Source: Stagnimonas sp.
GTDB lineage: Bacteria > Pseudomonadota > Gammaproteobacteria > Nevskiales > Nevskiaceae
Direction of reading: 5' to 3'
Assembly: GCA_030696045.1 (NCBI GenBank)
Contig: JAUYNO010000093.1
Coordinates: forward strand, 24,800 to 88,799
Length of the DNA: 64,000 bases
Shown: positions 43,799 through 57,088 of the stretch, in pieces
Numbering within the stretch: the stretch's first letter is position 1
How the letters are laid out: every line of letters begins with the position of its first letter
The notes under the pieces: generated by a model
Told to the model about the DNA's origin: nothing
Seen by the model: only the letters and a program-made list of their open reading frames with translations
Databases searched by the model: none
Translations under genes and position numbers: made by a program

Positions 43799-44542
43799 AT
43801 GCAGATTTCATTCGAAGGCCAGATCGCGCTCGTCACCGGCGCTTCGCGCGGTATCGGCCGCGCCATTGCCCTCAGCCTGGCGCAGGGCGGGGCGACGGTC
43901 TATGGCACCGCCACCAGCGAGTCGGGCGCCGCCGCGATCAGCGAGGCGCTGGCTCCCTACGGCGGTCAGGGGCGGGTGCTGGACGTGCGCGATGCCGCCG
44001 CCAGCGAGGCTCTGGTCGAGGCCATCAGCAAGGAAAAGGGCGCGGTCGGCATTTTGGTCAACAACGCCGGCATCACCCGCGACACCCTGCTGATGCGGAT
44101 GAAGGACGAGGATTGGGCGGCGGTCATCGACACCGACCTCAGTGCCGTGTTCCGGCTCAGCCGCGCGGTGCTCCGCGGGATGATGAAGGCGCGCCACGGC
44201 CGCATCATCTCGGTCGGCTCGGTGGTGGGTGTGATGGGCAATCCCGGCCAGGCCAACTACTGCGCCGCCAAGGCCGGCCTGATCGGTTTCTCGAAATCGC
44301 TGGCGCGCGAGATCGGCTCGCGCGGCATCACTGTCAATGTCGTTGCTCCCGGCTTCATCGACACCGACATGACCAAGGCGCTGCCGGAGGCTGCCCGCAC
44401 CGCTCTGCTCGATCAGGTGCCCGCTGGCCGCCTGGGCGAGCCCGACGACATCGCCGCCGCCGTCTGTTTTCTCGCCTCCCGTGCCGCCGGCTACATCACC
44501 GGCGAGACGCTGCAGGTCAATGGTGGCCTGTATATGCAGTGA
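43799..44542 (+). CDS. fabG: 3-oxoacyl-ACP reductase
   Basis: Short-chain dehydrogenase (247 residues) that reduces 3-oxoacyl-ACP with NADPH. Rossmann motif TGASRGIGRAIA near residue 15, NNAGITRD, and the catalytic YCAAKAGLIGFSKS near residue 151. The start is 3 bp after the fabD stop. Confidence 0.97.
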   Translation: MQISFEGQIALVTGASRGIGRAIALSLAQGGATVYGTATSESGAAAISEALAPYGGQGRVLDVRDAAASEALVEAISKEKGAVGILVNNAGITRDTLLMRMKDEDWAAVIDTDLSAVFRLSRAVLRGMMKARHGRIISVGSVVGVMGNPGQANYCAAKAGLIGFSKSLAREIGSRGITVNVVAPGFIDTDMTKALPEAARTALLDQVPAGRLGEPDDIAAAVCFLASRAAGYITGETLQVNGGLYMQ

Positions 44543-44662
44543 CTGCGGGGCTGGTGTTTCATCCTGCACTGCAACATGTACTCCGTCCGGCGGGTGGCGA
44601 CTGTCATGAACCATCGCTTAGAATCCGGCGGCCACAACGACCCCAGGCTTTAAGGAGCCGAC

Positions 44663-44908
44663 ATGAGTAGCTTGGAAGAAAAAGTCAAGAAGATCATTGC
44701 TGAACAGCTTTCCGTTAGCGAAGACCAGATCAAGCCCGAATCCGCCTTTGTGGAAGACCTCGGCGCCGACTCGCTCGACACCGTCGAGCTGGTGATGGCA
44801 CTGGAAGAAGAGTTTGAAATCGACATCCCTGACGAAGAAGCCGAGAAGATCCGCACGTTCCAGGATGTGCTCAGCTACATCAAGACCCACGCCAGCCAGG
44901 CGTCCTGA
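44663..44908 (+). CDS. acpP: Acyl carrier protein
   Basis: 81-residue acidic ACP with the phosphopantetheine serine in [18 protein letters not shown]. It carries growing acyl chains between FabD, FabG and FabF. AAGGAG before the ATG is a strong ribosome binding site, as expected for an abundant protein, and TTAGAAT in the 120-bp gap after fabG may be the -10 of an extra promoter. Confidence 0.98.
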   Translation: MSSLEEKVKKIIAEQLSVSEDQIKPESAFVEDLGADSLDTVELVMALEEEFEIDIPDEEAEKIRTFQDVLSYIKTHASQAS

Positions 44909-44951
44909 GGCCTGACCGGCTTCCATCCCCTCCACAATCCGGATCAGCCGC

Positions 44952-46196
44952 ATGACACGCCGCCGCGTGGTGGTGACGGGTCTAGGTATCGTTTCCCCGG
45001 TCGGGTCCTCGGTGGACCTGGCCTGGGGGAACATCCTTGCCGGCAAGTCGGGCATCGTCCCGATCAGCCATTACGACGTCTCCGCCTACACCACCAAGTT
45101 CGCCGGTCTGGTGTCGCCGGATTTCAAGGCCGAGGACTGGATGGGCCCCAAGGAGATCCGCAAGACGGATCCCTTCATTCATTACGGAGTCGCCGCTGCC
45201 AAGCAGGCGCTGCGCGATTCCGGACTCGAAATCACCGACGCCAACCGTGAACGCATCGCCATCACGGTCGGTTCCGGCATCGGCGGTATCGGCGCCATCG
45301 CCGAGGAATGCCGAGCCCTGCACGAGAAAGGCCCCAAGCGGGTATCCCCGTTCTTCGTGCCCAGCTCCATCATCAACATGGTCGCCGGCTACATCTCCAT
45401 CGAGATGGGCATCACCGGCGGCAGTTTCAGCACCGTGTCCGCCTGCACCACCGCCGCTCATTCGATCGGCATGGCGCACCGGATGATTTCCTACGGCGAT
45501 GCCGAAGTGGTGGTGGCGGGCGGCGCCGAAGCCGGCTCCGCGCCGTCCGGCATGGCCGGCTTCTGCCAGGCGCGGGCGCTGTCGACCCGCAACGATGCGC
45601 CCCAGCAGGCCAGCCGTCCGTTTGATCGGGATCGCGACGGCTTCGTGCTGGGTGACGGCGCCGGCGTGGTGGTGCTGGAGGAGTACGAGCACGCCAAGGC
45701 CCGGGGCGCGAAGATCTATGCGGAGTTGATCGGCTTCGGCATGTCCTCCGACGCCTATCACATCACCCTGCCGCCGGACGACGGCAACGGCGCCCGCCGC
45801 GCCATGCAGTCGGCGCTGCGGGATGCCGGCCTCAATCCCGAGCAGGTCGACTACATCAACGCCCACGGCACCTCGACCCCGGCCGGCGACGCCGCCGAGA
45901 CCGTGGCGGTGAAGGGAGCTTTCGGCGACTACGCGATGAAGGTGCCGGTGTCCTCGACCAAGTCGATGACCGGACACCTGCTCGGCGCCGCCGGCGGTAT
46001 CGAGGCGATCTTCTCGGTACTCGCGATCCGCGACCAGGTGCTGCCGCCGACCATCAACCTCGACAACCCCAGCGAGGGTTGCGACCTGGATTACGTGCCG
46101 CACACGGCACGGCAGGCGAAGGTGGACGTGGTGCTCTCGAATTCCTTCGGCTTCGGTGGCACCAACGGCACGTTGGTGTTCCGCCGTCTCAACTAG
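44952..46196 (+). CDS. fabF: 3-oxoacyl-ACP synthase II
   Basis: Condensing enzyme of fatty acid elongation (414 residues). The catalytic Cys is in [14 protein letters not shown] near residue 165, and the two histidines in [11 protein letters not shown] and [13 protein letters not shown]. Directly downstream of acpP, the usual acpP-fabF pairing. Confidence 0.97.
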   Translation: MTRRRVVVTGLGIVSPVGSSVDLAWGNILAGKSGIVPISHYDVSAYTTKFAGLVSPDFKAEDWMGPKEIRKTDPFIHYGVAAAKQALRDSGLEITDANRERIAITVGSGIGGIGAIAEECRALHEKGPKRVSPFFVPSSIINMVAGYISIEMGITGGSFSTVSACTTAAHSIGMAHRMISYGDAEVVVAGGAEAGSAPSGMAGFCQARALSTRNDAPQQASRPFDRDRDGFVLGDGAGVVVLEEYEHAKARGAKIYAELIGFGMSSDAYHITLPPDDGNGARRAMQSALRDAGLNPEQVDYINAHGTSTPAGDAAETVAVKGAFGDYAMKVPVSSTKSMTGHLLGAAGGIEAIFSVLAIRDQVLPPTINLDNPSEGCDLDYVPHTARQAKVDVVLSNSFGFGGTNGTLVFRRLN

Positions 46197-46202
46197 GCCT
46201 TC

Positions 46203-47540
46203 GTGGCGCGCCAGGCGCAGCGACCCGGAACCCGCGACCTCCTAGCCCTGCACGAGCGGAATCCGGGGCGCTATCCCTTCCTGCTGGAAAGCGTGGCCGG
46301 CCATCCGCAGTCCGGCCGCTACGACCTGCTGTTCGCGTTTCCCGACTGGGATGCGGCCGCCACGGTGGCCGATGGTGAGAGCTTCTTCCAGCGCCTGAGC
46401 GCAGCCAGCCGGGCGGCGGGCGAGGACGGCGAGGATCACGGCCTGCCGTTCGCCGGTGGCTGGTTCCTGTTCCTGGCGTACGAGGCAGCCGGCTACATCG
46501 AGCCCCGGCTGCGGCTGCCGGCGGCGCCCGGCAGCCTGCCCCGTGCCATCGCGGTGCGCTGTCCGGCGGCGCTGATCGTCGACCGCGAGCGCGGCATCGT
46601 CCATGCGGTCAGCGAGGACGGCCGGCATCTGCCGGAACTGCTGGCCGACCTGGAGCTGCCAGTGCCCGCCGCGCCCGCCCCGAGGGTCGGCGCCCTGGTC
46701 GAGGCAGTCGAGGAGGAGCCTGCCGCTCGGCATTTGGCCGGAGTCCGCCGGGTGCTCGACTACTTGCGTGACGGTGACAGCTTTCAGATAAATCTTTCAA
46801 GGGCTTGGAGCGCAAAGCTAAAGTCTGATGTGAGCATCGGAGAGATCTACCGGGGACTGCGGGCGAACAACCCCGCGCCGTTCGCGGGCCTGGCCCGACT
46901 GGGCTCCGCCACGGTCTTAAGTTCATCACCTGAGCGATTGATTTCGATAGAAAAAGAAGGCTCGGCCCGGCGCGTGCAGACACGCCCCATCGCCGGCACC
47001 CGACCACGTTCCGAGCAGCTCGGCGAGGACCAGGCCCTGCGCGCCCAGCTGGTCGGCAGCCTGAAGGAGCGGGCCGAACACGTGATGCTGATCGACCTCG
47101 AACGCAACGACCTCGGCCGTGTCTGCGAGCCCGGCAGCGTCGAAGTCAGCGAACTGATGACGGTGGAAAGCTACGCCCATGTCCATCACATCGTTTCCAA
47201 CATCCGTGGCCTGCTGCGGCCGGAGGTGGGGCCGGGCGAAGCAATCGCCGCCGTGTTTCCGGGCGGCACCATTACCGGCTGTCCGAAACTGCGCTCAATG
47301 GAGATCATCGCCGAGCTGGAAGGGGTGGGGCGCGGCGCCTACACCGGCGCCATGGGCTATCTGTCGCGCTCGGGCCGGCTCGACCTCAACATTCTGATAC
47401 GTAGCCTGGTGGTCGAGGGCGGGCAGATCACGCTACGCGCCGGCGGCGGCATCGTCGCCGATTCGACGCCGGAAGCCGAGCTCGCCGAGACCCGCACCAA
47501 GGCCAAGGGCCTGCTGCGGGCGCTGGGTATCACGGCATGA
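46203..47540 (+). CDS. pabB: Aminodeoxychorismate synthase component I, PIAGT variant
   Basis: 445-residue chorismate-binding enzyme, next to pabC, which points to folate synthesis. The start is a GTG 6 bp after fabF. Motifs include FQINLSRAW, ERAEHVMLIDLERNDLGR, GGTITGCPKLRSMEII and GAYTGAMGYLS. Known PabB enzymes carry an active-site lysine in PIKGT; here the same site reads RPIAGTRPR, as in anthranilate synthase TrpE. The gene context and LLESVAGHPQ segment still favour PabB, so it may be an atypical one. Stop overlaps pabC by 4 nt. Confidence 0.85.
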   Translation: MARQAQRPGTRDLLALHERNPGRYPFLLESVAGHPQSGRYDLLFAFPDWDAAATVADGESFFQRLSAASRAAGEDGEDHGLPFAGGWFLFLAYEAAGYIEPRLRLPAAPGSLPRAIAVRCPAALIVDRERGIVHAVSEDGRHLPELLADLELPVPAAPAPRVGALVEAVEEEPAARHLAGVRRVLDYLRDGDSFQINLSRAWSAKLKSDVSIGEIYRGLRANNPAPFAGLARLGSATVLSSSPERLISIEKEGSARRVQTRPIAGTRPRSEQLGEDQALRAQLVGSLKERAEHVMLIDLERNDLGRVCEPGSVEVSELMTVESYAHVHHIVSNIRGLLRPEVGPGEAIAAVFPGGTITGCPKLRSMEIIAELEGVGRGAYTGAMGYLSRSGRLDLNILIRSLVVEGGQITLRAGGGIVADSTPEAELAETRTKAKGLLRALGITA

Positions 47541-48388
47541 CGCCCGACCTGCCGCGCGAGATCGTCGCTCTGGTCAATGGCGGACCGCCCGGTACCTCGA
47601 TCCTCACCAGCCGCGCGCTGCACTACGGCGACGGCGTGTTCCGCACCTTGCTGCGCCACGACGGCCGCTGGCTCGATTTCGATCGCCACTACGTGAAGCT
47701 GGTACAGGACTGCCGTGCGCTGGACCTCGACCCACCGCATGTGGGCCAGCTGGAGGCCGAGCTGGAAGCCCTGGGCGGCGGCCGCGCGACACCGGCGGTG
47801 GGCAAGATCATCCTGGCCCGCGCGGGCGGCGGACGCGGCTATACGCCCGGCACCCGGCAGTGCGAGCGCATCCTGCTGCGCTACCCGGCGCCGCGCTATC
47901 CGGCCAGCTGCTGGAGCGAGGGGGTGACGGCGATCCGCTCGCCGGTGATGCTGGCGGAGCAGCCGCGCCTGGCCGGCGCCAAGCACCTCAACCGGCTGGA
48001 GAACGTGCTGGCCGCCAAGGGCTGGCCGAGTGGCGTCCAGGAGGCTCTGATGACCGATACCTCGGGCCGCCTGGTCTGCGGCAGCCGCAGCAATCTGTTC
48101 TGGGTCGAGGCGGGCCGTCTGTACACGCCCAAACTCGGCCGCTGCGGTGTCGCCGGCCTGATGCGGGCGCGCCTGATCGAGGCGGCGCGCAGCCTGGGGC
48201 TCAACACCGAGCTGGTGGAGGCCCCGTTCGAGCAGTTGCTGCAGGCGCGCGAGGCCTTCATCTGCAACAGCATCATCGGCCTCTGGCCGCTGCGTCGGGT
48301 CGAGAGCCAGGACTATGGTCCACCGGGGCCGCTCAGCCAGCGCCTGCAGGTACTGCTGGCGCACCCCGCGCTCGCCGATCTCGGTTGA
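47537..48388 (+). CDS. pabC: Aminodeoxychorismate lyase
   Basis: Class IV PLP enzyme (283 residues) that releases pyruvate from aminodeoxychorismate to give p-aminobenzoate. The PLP lysine lies in AKHLNRLENVLAA near residue 150, and LHYGDGVFRT near the N-terminus is typical. It overlaps pabB by 4 nt, which supports the PabB reading of that gene. Confidence 0.93.
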   Translation: MTPDLPREIVALVNGGPPGTSILTSRALHYGDGVFRTLLRHDGRWLDFDRHYVKLVQDCRALDLDPPHVGQLEAELEALGGGRATPAVGKIILARAGGGRGYTPGTRQCERILLRYPAPRYPASCWSEGVTAIRSPVMLAEQPRLAGAKHLNRLENVLAAKGWPSGVQEALMTDTSGRLVCGSRSNLFWVEAGRLYTPKLGRCGVAGLMRARLIEAARSLGLNTELVEAPFEQLLQAREAFICNSIIGLWPLRRVESQDYGPPGPLSQRLQVLLAHPALADLG

Positions 48389-48433
48389 TCGGACGATGTC
48401 GCTGCCCCCGACCCTGCTGCTATCGTTGATCGA

Positions 48434-51083
<2,650 letters not shown>

Positions 51084-51123
51084 TCTCCGTCCAGCTTCGC
51101 AACAATTACTATCAATCCTTCCC

Positions 51124-51483
51124 ATGAGCACACCTGCGCGCGGTGGCGGCCAGCCCGGCATCCTTACGCTCAACATCAAGGACAAGAGCGCGCTCTACGT
51201 CGCCTATATGCCGTTCGTGAAGAACGGCGGCCTGTTCATCCCCACCGAGAAGCAGTACAAGCTCGGCGACGAGGTGTTCATCCTGCTTACCCTGATGGAC
51301 TCCGCCGAACGCCTGCCGGTGGCCGGCAAGGTGGTCTGGGTCACCCCACGCGGCGCGCAGAACAAGCGGCAGCAGGGCATCGGCGTGCAGTTCTCGGCGC
51401 AGGATTCCGGCACCACCCAGAAGAAGATCGAGGCGCTGCTGGCCGGCGCGCTCGGCGCCGACCGCCCCACCCACACCATGTGA
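51124..51483 (+). CDS. pilZ: PilZ protein of type IV pilus assembly
   Basis: 119 residues, matching the single-domain PilZ encoded after holB in pseudomonads and xanthomonads. It lacks the RxxxR and DxSxxG residues that bind cyclic-di-GMP, as is known for this type, and in Xanthomonas acts through FimX and PilB. GILTLNIKDKSALYVAYMPF is the family N-terminus. Confidence 0.92.
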   Translation: MSTPARGGGQPGILTLNIKDKSALYVAYMPFVKNGGLFIPTEKQYKLGDEVFILLTLMDSAERLPVAGKVVWVTPRGAQNKRQQGIGVQFSAQDSGTTQKKIEALLAGALGADRPTHTM

Positions 51484-51486
51484 TCC

Positions 51487-51503
51487 GGCGGCGCCTCGCC
51501 GCC
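51487..51503. terminator. Hairpin between convergent pilZ and the cNMP/rhodanese gene
   Basis: GGCGGCG-CCT-CGCCGCC, a perfect 7-bp stem in the 28 bp between two convergent stops. There is no proper T-run, so termination may be partial. Confidence 0.45.
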
Positions 51504-51511
51504 CTTGGGTT

Positions 51512-52555
51512 TCAGTCGGCGCGCGGCGGCAGGCCACCGTCGAGGGTGTAGGCCTGATAACCCTTCTGGGTCAGCACGAAGGCAGCCACCGAGGCGCGGC
51601 GACCGGAGTCGCAGCAAGCGACATAGCATTTGCCGTGGTCGAGCAGGGCCAGCTTCATGCGCAGCATGAACAGCGGAATGTTGAGCGCGCCCGGCACCGG
51701 TGCCGCCTGTACTTCGGTGGGCATCCGCACGTCCAGCCATTGCGCCTGGCCGGCGCTGACCATTTTCTGCGCCTCGGCGAACTTCAGTTTGCGCGCCAGC
51801 GGCTCGTTGAGCAGGGAGCGGAAATCGCTCTTCGACAGGCGGGTCAGCTTGCCACGCGTGAGCATGGTGATGGTGGCATTGCGCGGCGACTCGGAGATCA
51901 GCGCCTCCTCGCCAAAACAGGAACCGGCTTCCAGCTCGGCCAGGCGCACCGGCTTCTGGTTCGGCGCCTCGCGGGTGACCATGCAGCGGCCTTCGGTGAT
52001 CACATAGAAGTAGTCCCCGGGTTCGCCCTGCTTGAGCACCACCTGGCCGGCTTCGACGCTGATCGGCTGCATGCGCAGGAACATCGCCTGCAGATTGGCC
52101 GGCGGCACGCTCTGGAAGGTGGGCATCTGCAGCAGGCGGGTCATCCAGTCGCCGTCGTCGCTGTCCTCGCTGCCGAGTTCCTCTACCTCGAACTTGCCGG
52201 TCTGGTCCCAGGTCAGCATGACGTCGAGCAGGCTGGCATCCACCGCCAGGATCCTTGAGGGCTCCAGCACCCGCGCCGCGACCTTGCGCGGCGACTGGTG
52301 CGCCAGCCGATGCGCGGCGTCCGGAGTACCGGCGCGCACCCGTGCCAGCGGCTTGCCGGCGGCATCTTCCAGCTGCACTTCGCCGGCCAGCACATAGAGG
52401 GCGTTGCTGGCGCTCTCGCCGACCCGGAACAGCAGTTCGCCGGCCGGCAGTTCGACCACGGAGGCCTTTTTCGCCAGGGTGGCCTGGCTGTCCGACTTCA
52501 GGGCATTTAGCGGCACCAGTCCGGTGAACAGGGCGGTGCTGACAGCCTCCGACAT
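51512..52555 (-). CDS. Double cyclic-nucleotide-binding protein with rhodanese domain
   Basis: 347 residues: two cNMP/CAP-like sensor domains (about 1-115 and 135-250), the second with the well kept GEPGDYFYVITEG and CFGEEALISESPRNATI, and a C-terminal rhodanese domain (about 255-345) with the active loop CCDSGRRAS. There is no DNA-binding helix-turn-helix, so it is not a Crp-type regulator. It might couple a cyclic nucleotide to sulfur transfer or act as a scaffold; this is inference. Confidence 0.88.
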   Translation of the reverse strand: MSEAVSTALFTGLVPLNALKSDSQATLAKKASVVELPAGELLFRVGESASNALYVLAGEVQLEDAAGKPLARVRAGTPDAAHRLAHQSPRKVAARVLEPSRILAVDASLLDVMLTWDQTGKFEVEELGSEDSDDGDWMTRLLQMPTFQSVPPANLQAMFLRMQPISVEAGQVVLKQGEPGDYFYVITEGRCMVTREAPNQKPVRLAELEAGSCFGEEALISESPRNATITMLTRGKLTRLSKSDFRSLLNEPLARKLKFAEAQKMVSAGQAQWLDVRMPTEVQAAPVPGALNIPLFMLRMKLALLDHGKCYVACCDSGRRASVAAFVLTQKGYQAYTLDGGLPPRAD

Positions 52556-52630
52556 CGTTGCGTCCTCGTGCTGGGCAAGCGGGGTATGGGTTCGTCGAAA
52601 GATAGCACGCGCGGCCCTCGCCGCCGGCTC

Positions 52631-53128
52631 TCAGTCCAGCACCCGACGCGCCCCGACCAGGCGCTTCTGGAAGGCCGGAATGTCGATGCGGGTCGCCCGC
52701 ACCGCACCGCCGCTGACCGGCGCGTGCACGGCCTCGCCGTCACCGAGGTAGACCACGACATGGGTCGGCTCCGGCTTCTTGTCCTCGAAGCGGTAGAACA
52801 GCAGATCGCCGGTGCGCGCCTCGTCGGGATCGACCGCGTGGCCGCTACGGAACAGGGCGCCGGTGGTGCGCGGCAGACGCAGGCCGGACTGGGAGTAGAC
52901 GTACTGGACCAGGCCGGAGCAGTCGAAGGCATCCGGGCCGGCGCCGCCGTAGCGGTAGGGCTTGCCGACCTGAGCCAGGGCATTGATGACGATGGCCTCG
53001 CGCACCTCGCCGAGGCCCGAGGGTGGGCGCGAGGCGCAGCCGGCCAGGCCCAGCCAGAGCCCGGCGGCGAGCAGGGTGCCGATCCAGGTCGGATAAAGCT
53101 GGCGGCGGTGGCGCGGGGGCAGGGTCAT
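52631..53128 (-). CDS. NlpC/P60 family lipoprotein (peptidoglycan endopeptidase)
   Basis: 165 residues with a lipobox LGLAGC after a membrane segment. The C40 peptidase domain has Cys in DAFDCSGLVQYVY and His in THVVVYLGDGEAVHAP. Similar to Spr/MepS-type enzymes, which open cross-links in the cell wall; the exact substrate is not decided. It is an independent gene after trxB and its terminator. Confidence 0.92.
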   Translation of the reverse strand: MTLPPRHRRQLYPTWIGTLLAAGLWLGLAGCASRPPSGLGEVREAIVINALAQVGKPYRYGGAGPDAFDCSGLVQYVYSQSGLRLPRTTGALFRSGHAVDPDEARTGDLLFYRFEDKKPEPTHVVVYLGDGEAVHAPVSGGAVRATRIDIPAFQKRLVGARRVLD

Positions 53129-53180
53129 GGCGGCGGCGGTCGGGTCTGCGCGCAGGATAGCGGGCGCTCACGCGGCCAAC

Positions 53181-53208
53181 AAAAAGCCGGCGCCACCAGG
53201 GCGCCGGC
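53181..53208 (-). terminator. Terminator of trxB
   Basis: On the minus strand GCCGGCGCC, loop of 5, GGCGCCGGC and TTTTT. Located 21-48 bp after the trxB stop. Confidence 0.9.
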
Positions 53209-53228
53209 CGGTTCGACTCAGCAAGCCC

Positions 53229-54911
<1,683 letters not shown>

Positions 54912-55011
54912 TTAGAGTCGGTTGGGGTGTCGGACAGCGGATGGGGGCGCGAGTTGCCGGTCGCCAAGCCGGCCTGCCTGGAGTGGCAGGCGCATTGATC
55001 GGACGCCGCGC

Positions 55012-55040
55012 AGTCTAGGAACGGCCGGGGCATCGGTCAA
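55012..55040 (-). promoter_or_regulatory. Sigma-70 promoter of the peroxiredoxin-trxB genes
   Basis: Read on the minus strand: -35 TTGACC (complement of 55035-55040), a 17-bp spacer, -10 TAGACT (complement of 55012-55017). The leader to the start codon at 54901 is about 105 nt. The 290-bp gap to sppA also has TGG-CATACT at 55141-55149 on the plus strand as a possible extended -10 for sppA. Confidence 0.7.
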
Positions 55041-55191
55041 AGCGAAGGTATTTATTCCGCGCATAGTGGCCGTCTATGGTTGCGGGCTGCTGGCACCGGG
55101 TTTCCAGGCCCGGCGCCAGCGACGGATCCGCAGCCTCGCATGGCATACTGCGGCGCTTCCGCGCTGCTCCGCCTGGTTCACGGTAACGACT

Positions 55192-57057
55192 ATGAGCGAC
55201 ACCGCTCGCCGCCCTCTGATTGTCCGATTTTTCAATGGCCTCTGGTCCGCCGTGGTCTGGTTCTACCGACTGCTGGTGATCGGCATGCTGGCGGTGTCGC
55301 TGAGCCTGTTGTGGATGAGCCTGCGCAGCCAGTCGAAGGTGATGGTGGAAGACAATCTGGCCCTGGTGGTGGCACCGACCGGCGAGCTGGTCGAGCAGGT
55401 TGATCTGGAGCCGGCGCAACGCCTGGCCGAGCAGTTCGCCGGCGAAATGCCGTCGCAGTCCCTCTTGCGTGACCTGGTCGATGCCCTGGACGCGGCCGGC
55501 AAGGACTCGCGCATCAGCCTTGCCGTGGTGAAGCTGGACGGCCTTGCTGGCGCCGGCTTGGCCCAGCTGGAAGAGCTGAACGCCGCCATCGACCGCTTCA
55601 AGGCCACCGGCAAGCCGGTGCACGCCTACGCGCCGAGTTACGAGCAGTCGCACTACTTCGTCGCCGCCCACGCCGACGACATCAGCATCGACCCCCTGGG
55701 CATGGTGGCGGTGGAAGGCCTGTCCAGCCAGCAACTGTATTTCAAGGATGCGCTCGACAAGCTCGGCATCGACATCAACGTGTTCCGGGTCGGCGAGTAC
55801 AAGTCGGCGGTCGAGCCCTTCATCCGCAACGACATGTCGGAGGAAGCCAAGGCCGCCAATCGCGACTGGCTGGGCGATCTGTGGAGTCGCTACGGCCAGT
55901 TGACCGCCGCGGCGCGCAAGCTGCCCGCGGGCAGCATCGACCAGTATGTCGACGGGTTCGCCGCCGGTATGCAGCAGCATGGTGGTGATGCCGCCGCCTA
56001 CGCCAAGACGGCGGGCCTGGTCAGCCATGTTGAAACCCTGAGCCAGTTCCGTCAGCGCATCGGCGCGACCGTGGGCATGGACGAGGACATCGGCAGCTTC
56101 CGGCAGATCTGGTCCGAGGACTATCTGCGCGCAGTGCACAAGAGCGCGCATGGTCCGGCCGCCGACCACCGCATCGGCCTGGTGGTGGTGCAGGGCGAGA
56201 TCGTGGACGGGCAGGGCGAGCCCGGGGTTGCCGGCGGCGACACCATCGCCGACCTGCTCGACGAGGCGCGCCGCGACGAGAACATCGACGCCGTGGTGCT
56301 GCGGGTCGATTCCCCCGGTGGCAGCGTCTATGCCTCGGAGCAGATCCGGCGCGCGGTGCAGGCCTTGCGTGAGGACGGCAAGCCGGTGGTCGCCTCGATG
56401 TCCTCTGTGGCCGCCAGCGGCGGCTACTGGGTGAGCATGGCGGCCGACCGCATCATTGCCCACGAGAGCACCATCACCGGTTCGATCGGCATCTTCGGCC
56501 TGATTCCGACCTTCGACAAACCACTGGCCAAGCTCGGCATCCACGGCGATGGCGTCGGCACAACCTCGCTGGCGGGGGCGTTGCGCATCGATCGGCCGCT
56601 GAGCCCCGAAGTGAAGATCATCATCCAGTCCAGCATCGACAAGGGTTACCGCGATTTCATCCAGGGTGTCGCCGAAGGCCGCAAGCTGGAGCCGGAGGCC
56701 GTCGAGCGTCTGGCGCGCGGCCGGGTCTGGAGCGGGCTGAAAGCCAAGGAGCTGGGGCTGGTCGACGAATTCGGCGGTCTCGATGCTGCGGTGAAAGCGG
56801 CGGCCGGCCTTGCCGAACTGGAGGAGGGGCAGTACGAGCTGGAGGAATTCCACCCCGGCACGACCTCGCCCCTGCACGCCCTGCTCCAGTACTTTGGGCA
56901 GGCGACGGCGCGGCAGTCCTCCCTGAACAGCCTCAGTGGCCTGCTCAGCCGGCTGGGGCAGACCCGCGAGCTGCGGTCTTCGCTGGGCTGGCTCAACGAC
57001 CCGCGTGGGCTCTATGCGCGCTGCTTCTGCGCGCTGGAGCTGGACGGCCGTCGCTAG
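55192..57057 (+). CDS. sppA: Signal peptide peptidase SppA (67K type)
   Basis: 621-residue inner-membrane protease with duplicated ClpP-like domains that degrades left-over signal peptides. One membrane helix (about residues 22-44), the catalytic lysine in GEYKSAVEPF near residue 205, and the serine in SSVAASGGYWVSMAADRI near residue 408. The start is at MSDTARRPL; the open frame continues upstream without good family match. Confidence 0.94.
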   Translation: MSDTARRPLIVRFFNGLWSAVVWFYRLLVIGMLAVSLSLLWMSLRSQSKVMVEDNLALVVAPTGELVEQVDLEPAQRLAEQFAGEMPSQSLLRDLVDALDAAGKDSRISLAVVKLDGLAGAGLAQLEELNAAIDRFKATGKPVHAYAPSYEQSHYFVAAHADDISIDPLGMVAVEGLSSQQLYFKDALDKLGIDINVFRVGEYKSAVEPFIRNDMSEEAKAANRDWLGDLWSRYGQLTAAARKLPAGSIDQYVDGFAAGMQQHGGDAAAYAKTAGLVSHVETLSQFRQRIGATVGMDEDIGSFRQIWSEDYLRAVHKSAHGPAADHRIGLVVVQGEIVDGQGEPGVAGGDTIADLLDEARRDENIDAVVLRVDSPGGSVYASEQIRRAVQALREDGKPVVASMSSVAASGGYWVSMAADRIIAHESTITGSIGIFGLIPTFDKPLAKLGIHGDGVGTTSLAGALRIDRPLSPEVKIIIQSSIDKGYRDFIQGVAEGRKLEPEAVERLARGRVWSGLKAKELGLVDEFGGLDAAVKAAAGLAELEEGQYELEEFHPGTTSPLHALLQYFGQATARQSSLNSLSGLLSRLGQTRELRSSLGWLNDPRGLYARCFCALELDGRR

Positions 57058-57088
57058 CGCGGTCGTCCGGGTCGCCACGAGCACGCGC

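Noticed and set aside
46203..47540. Calling the chorismate enzyme trpE because of PIAGT
   Set aside because: No trpG/trpD neighbours, and a 4-nt overlap with pabC; kept as atypical pabB and flagged.
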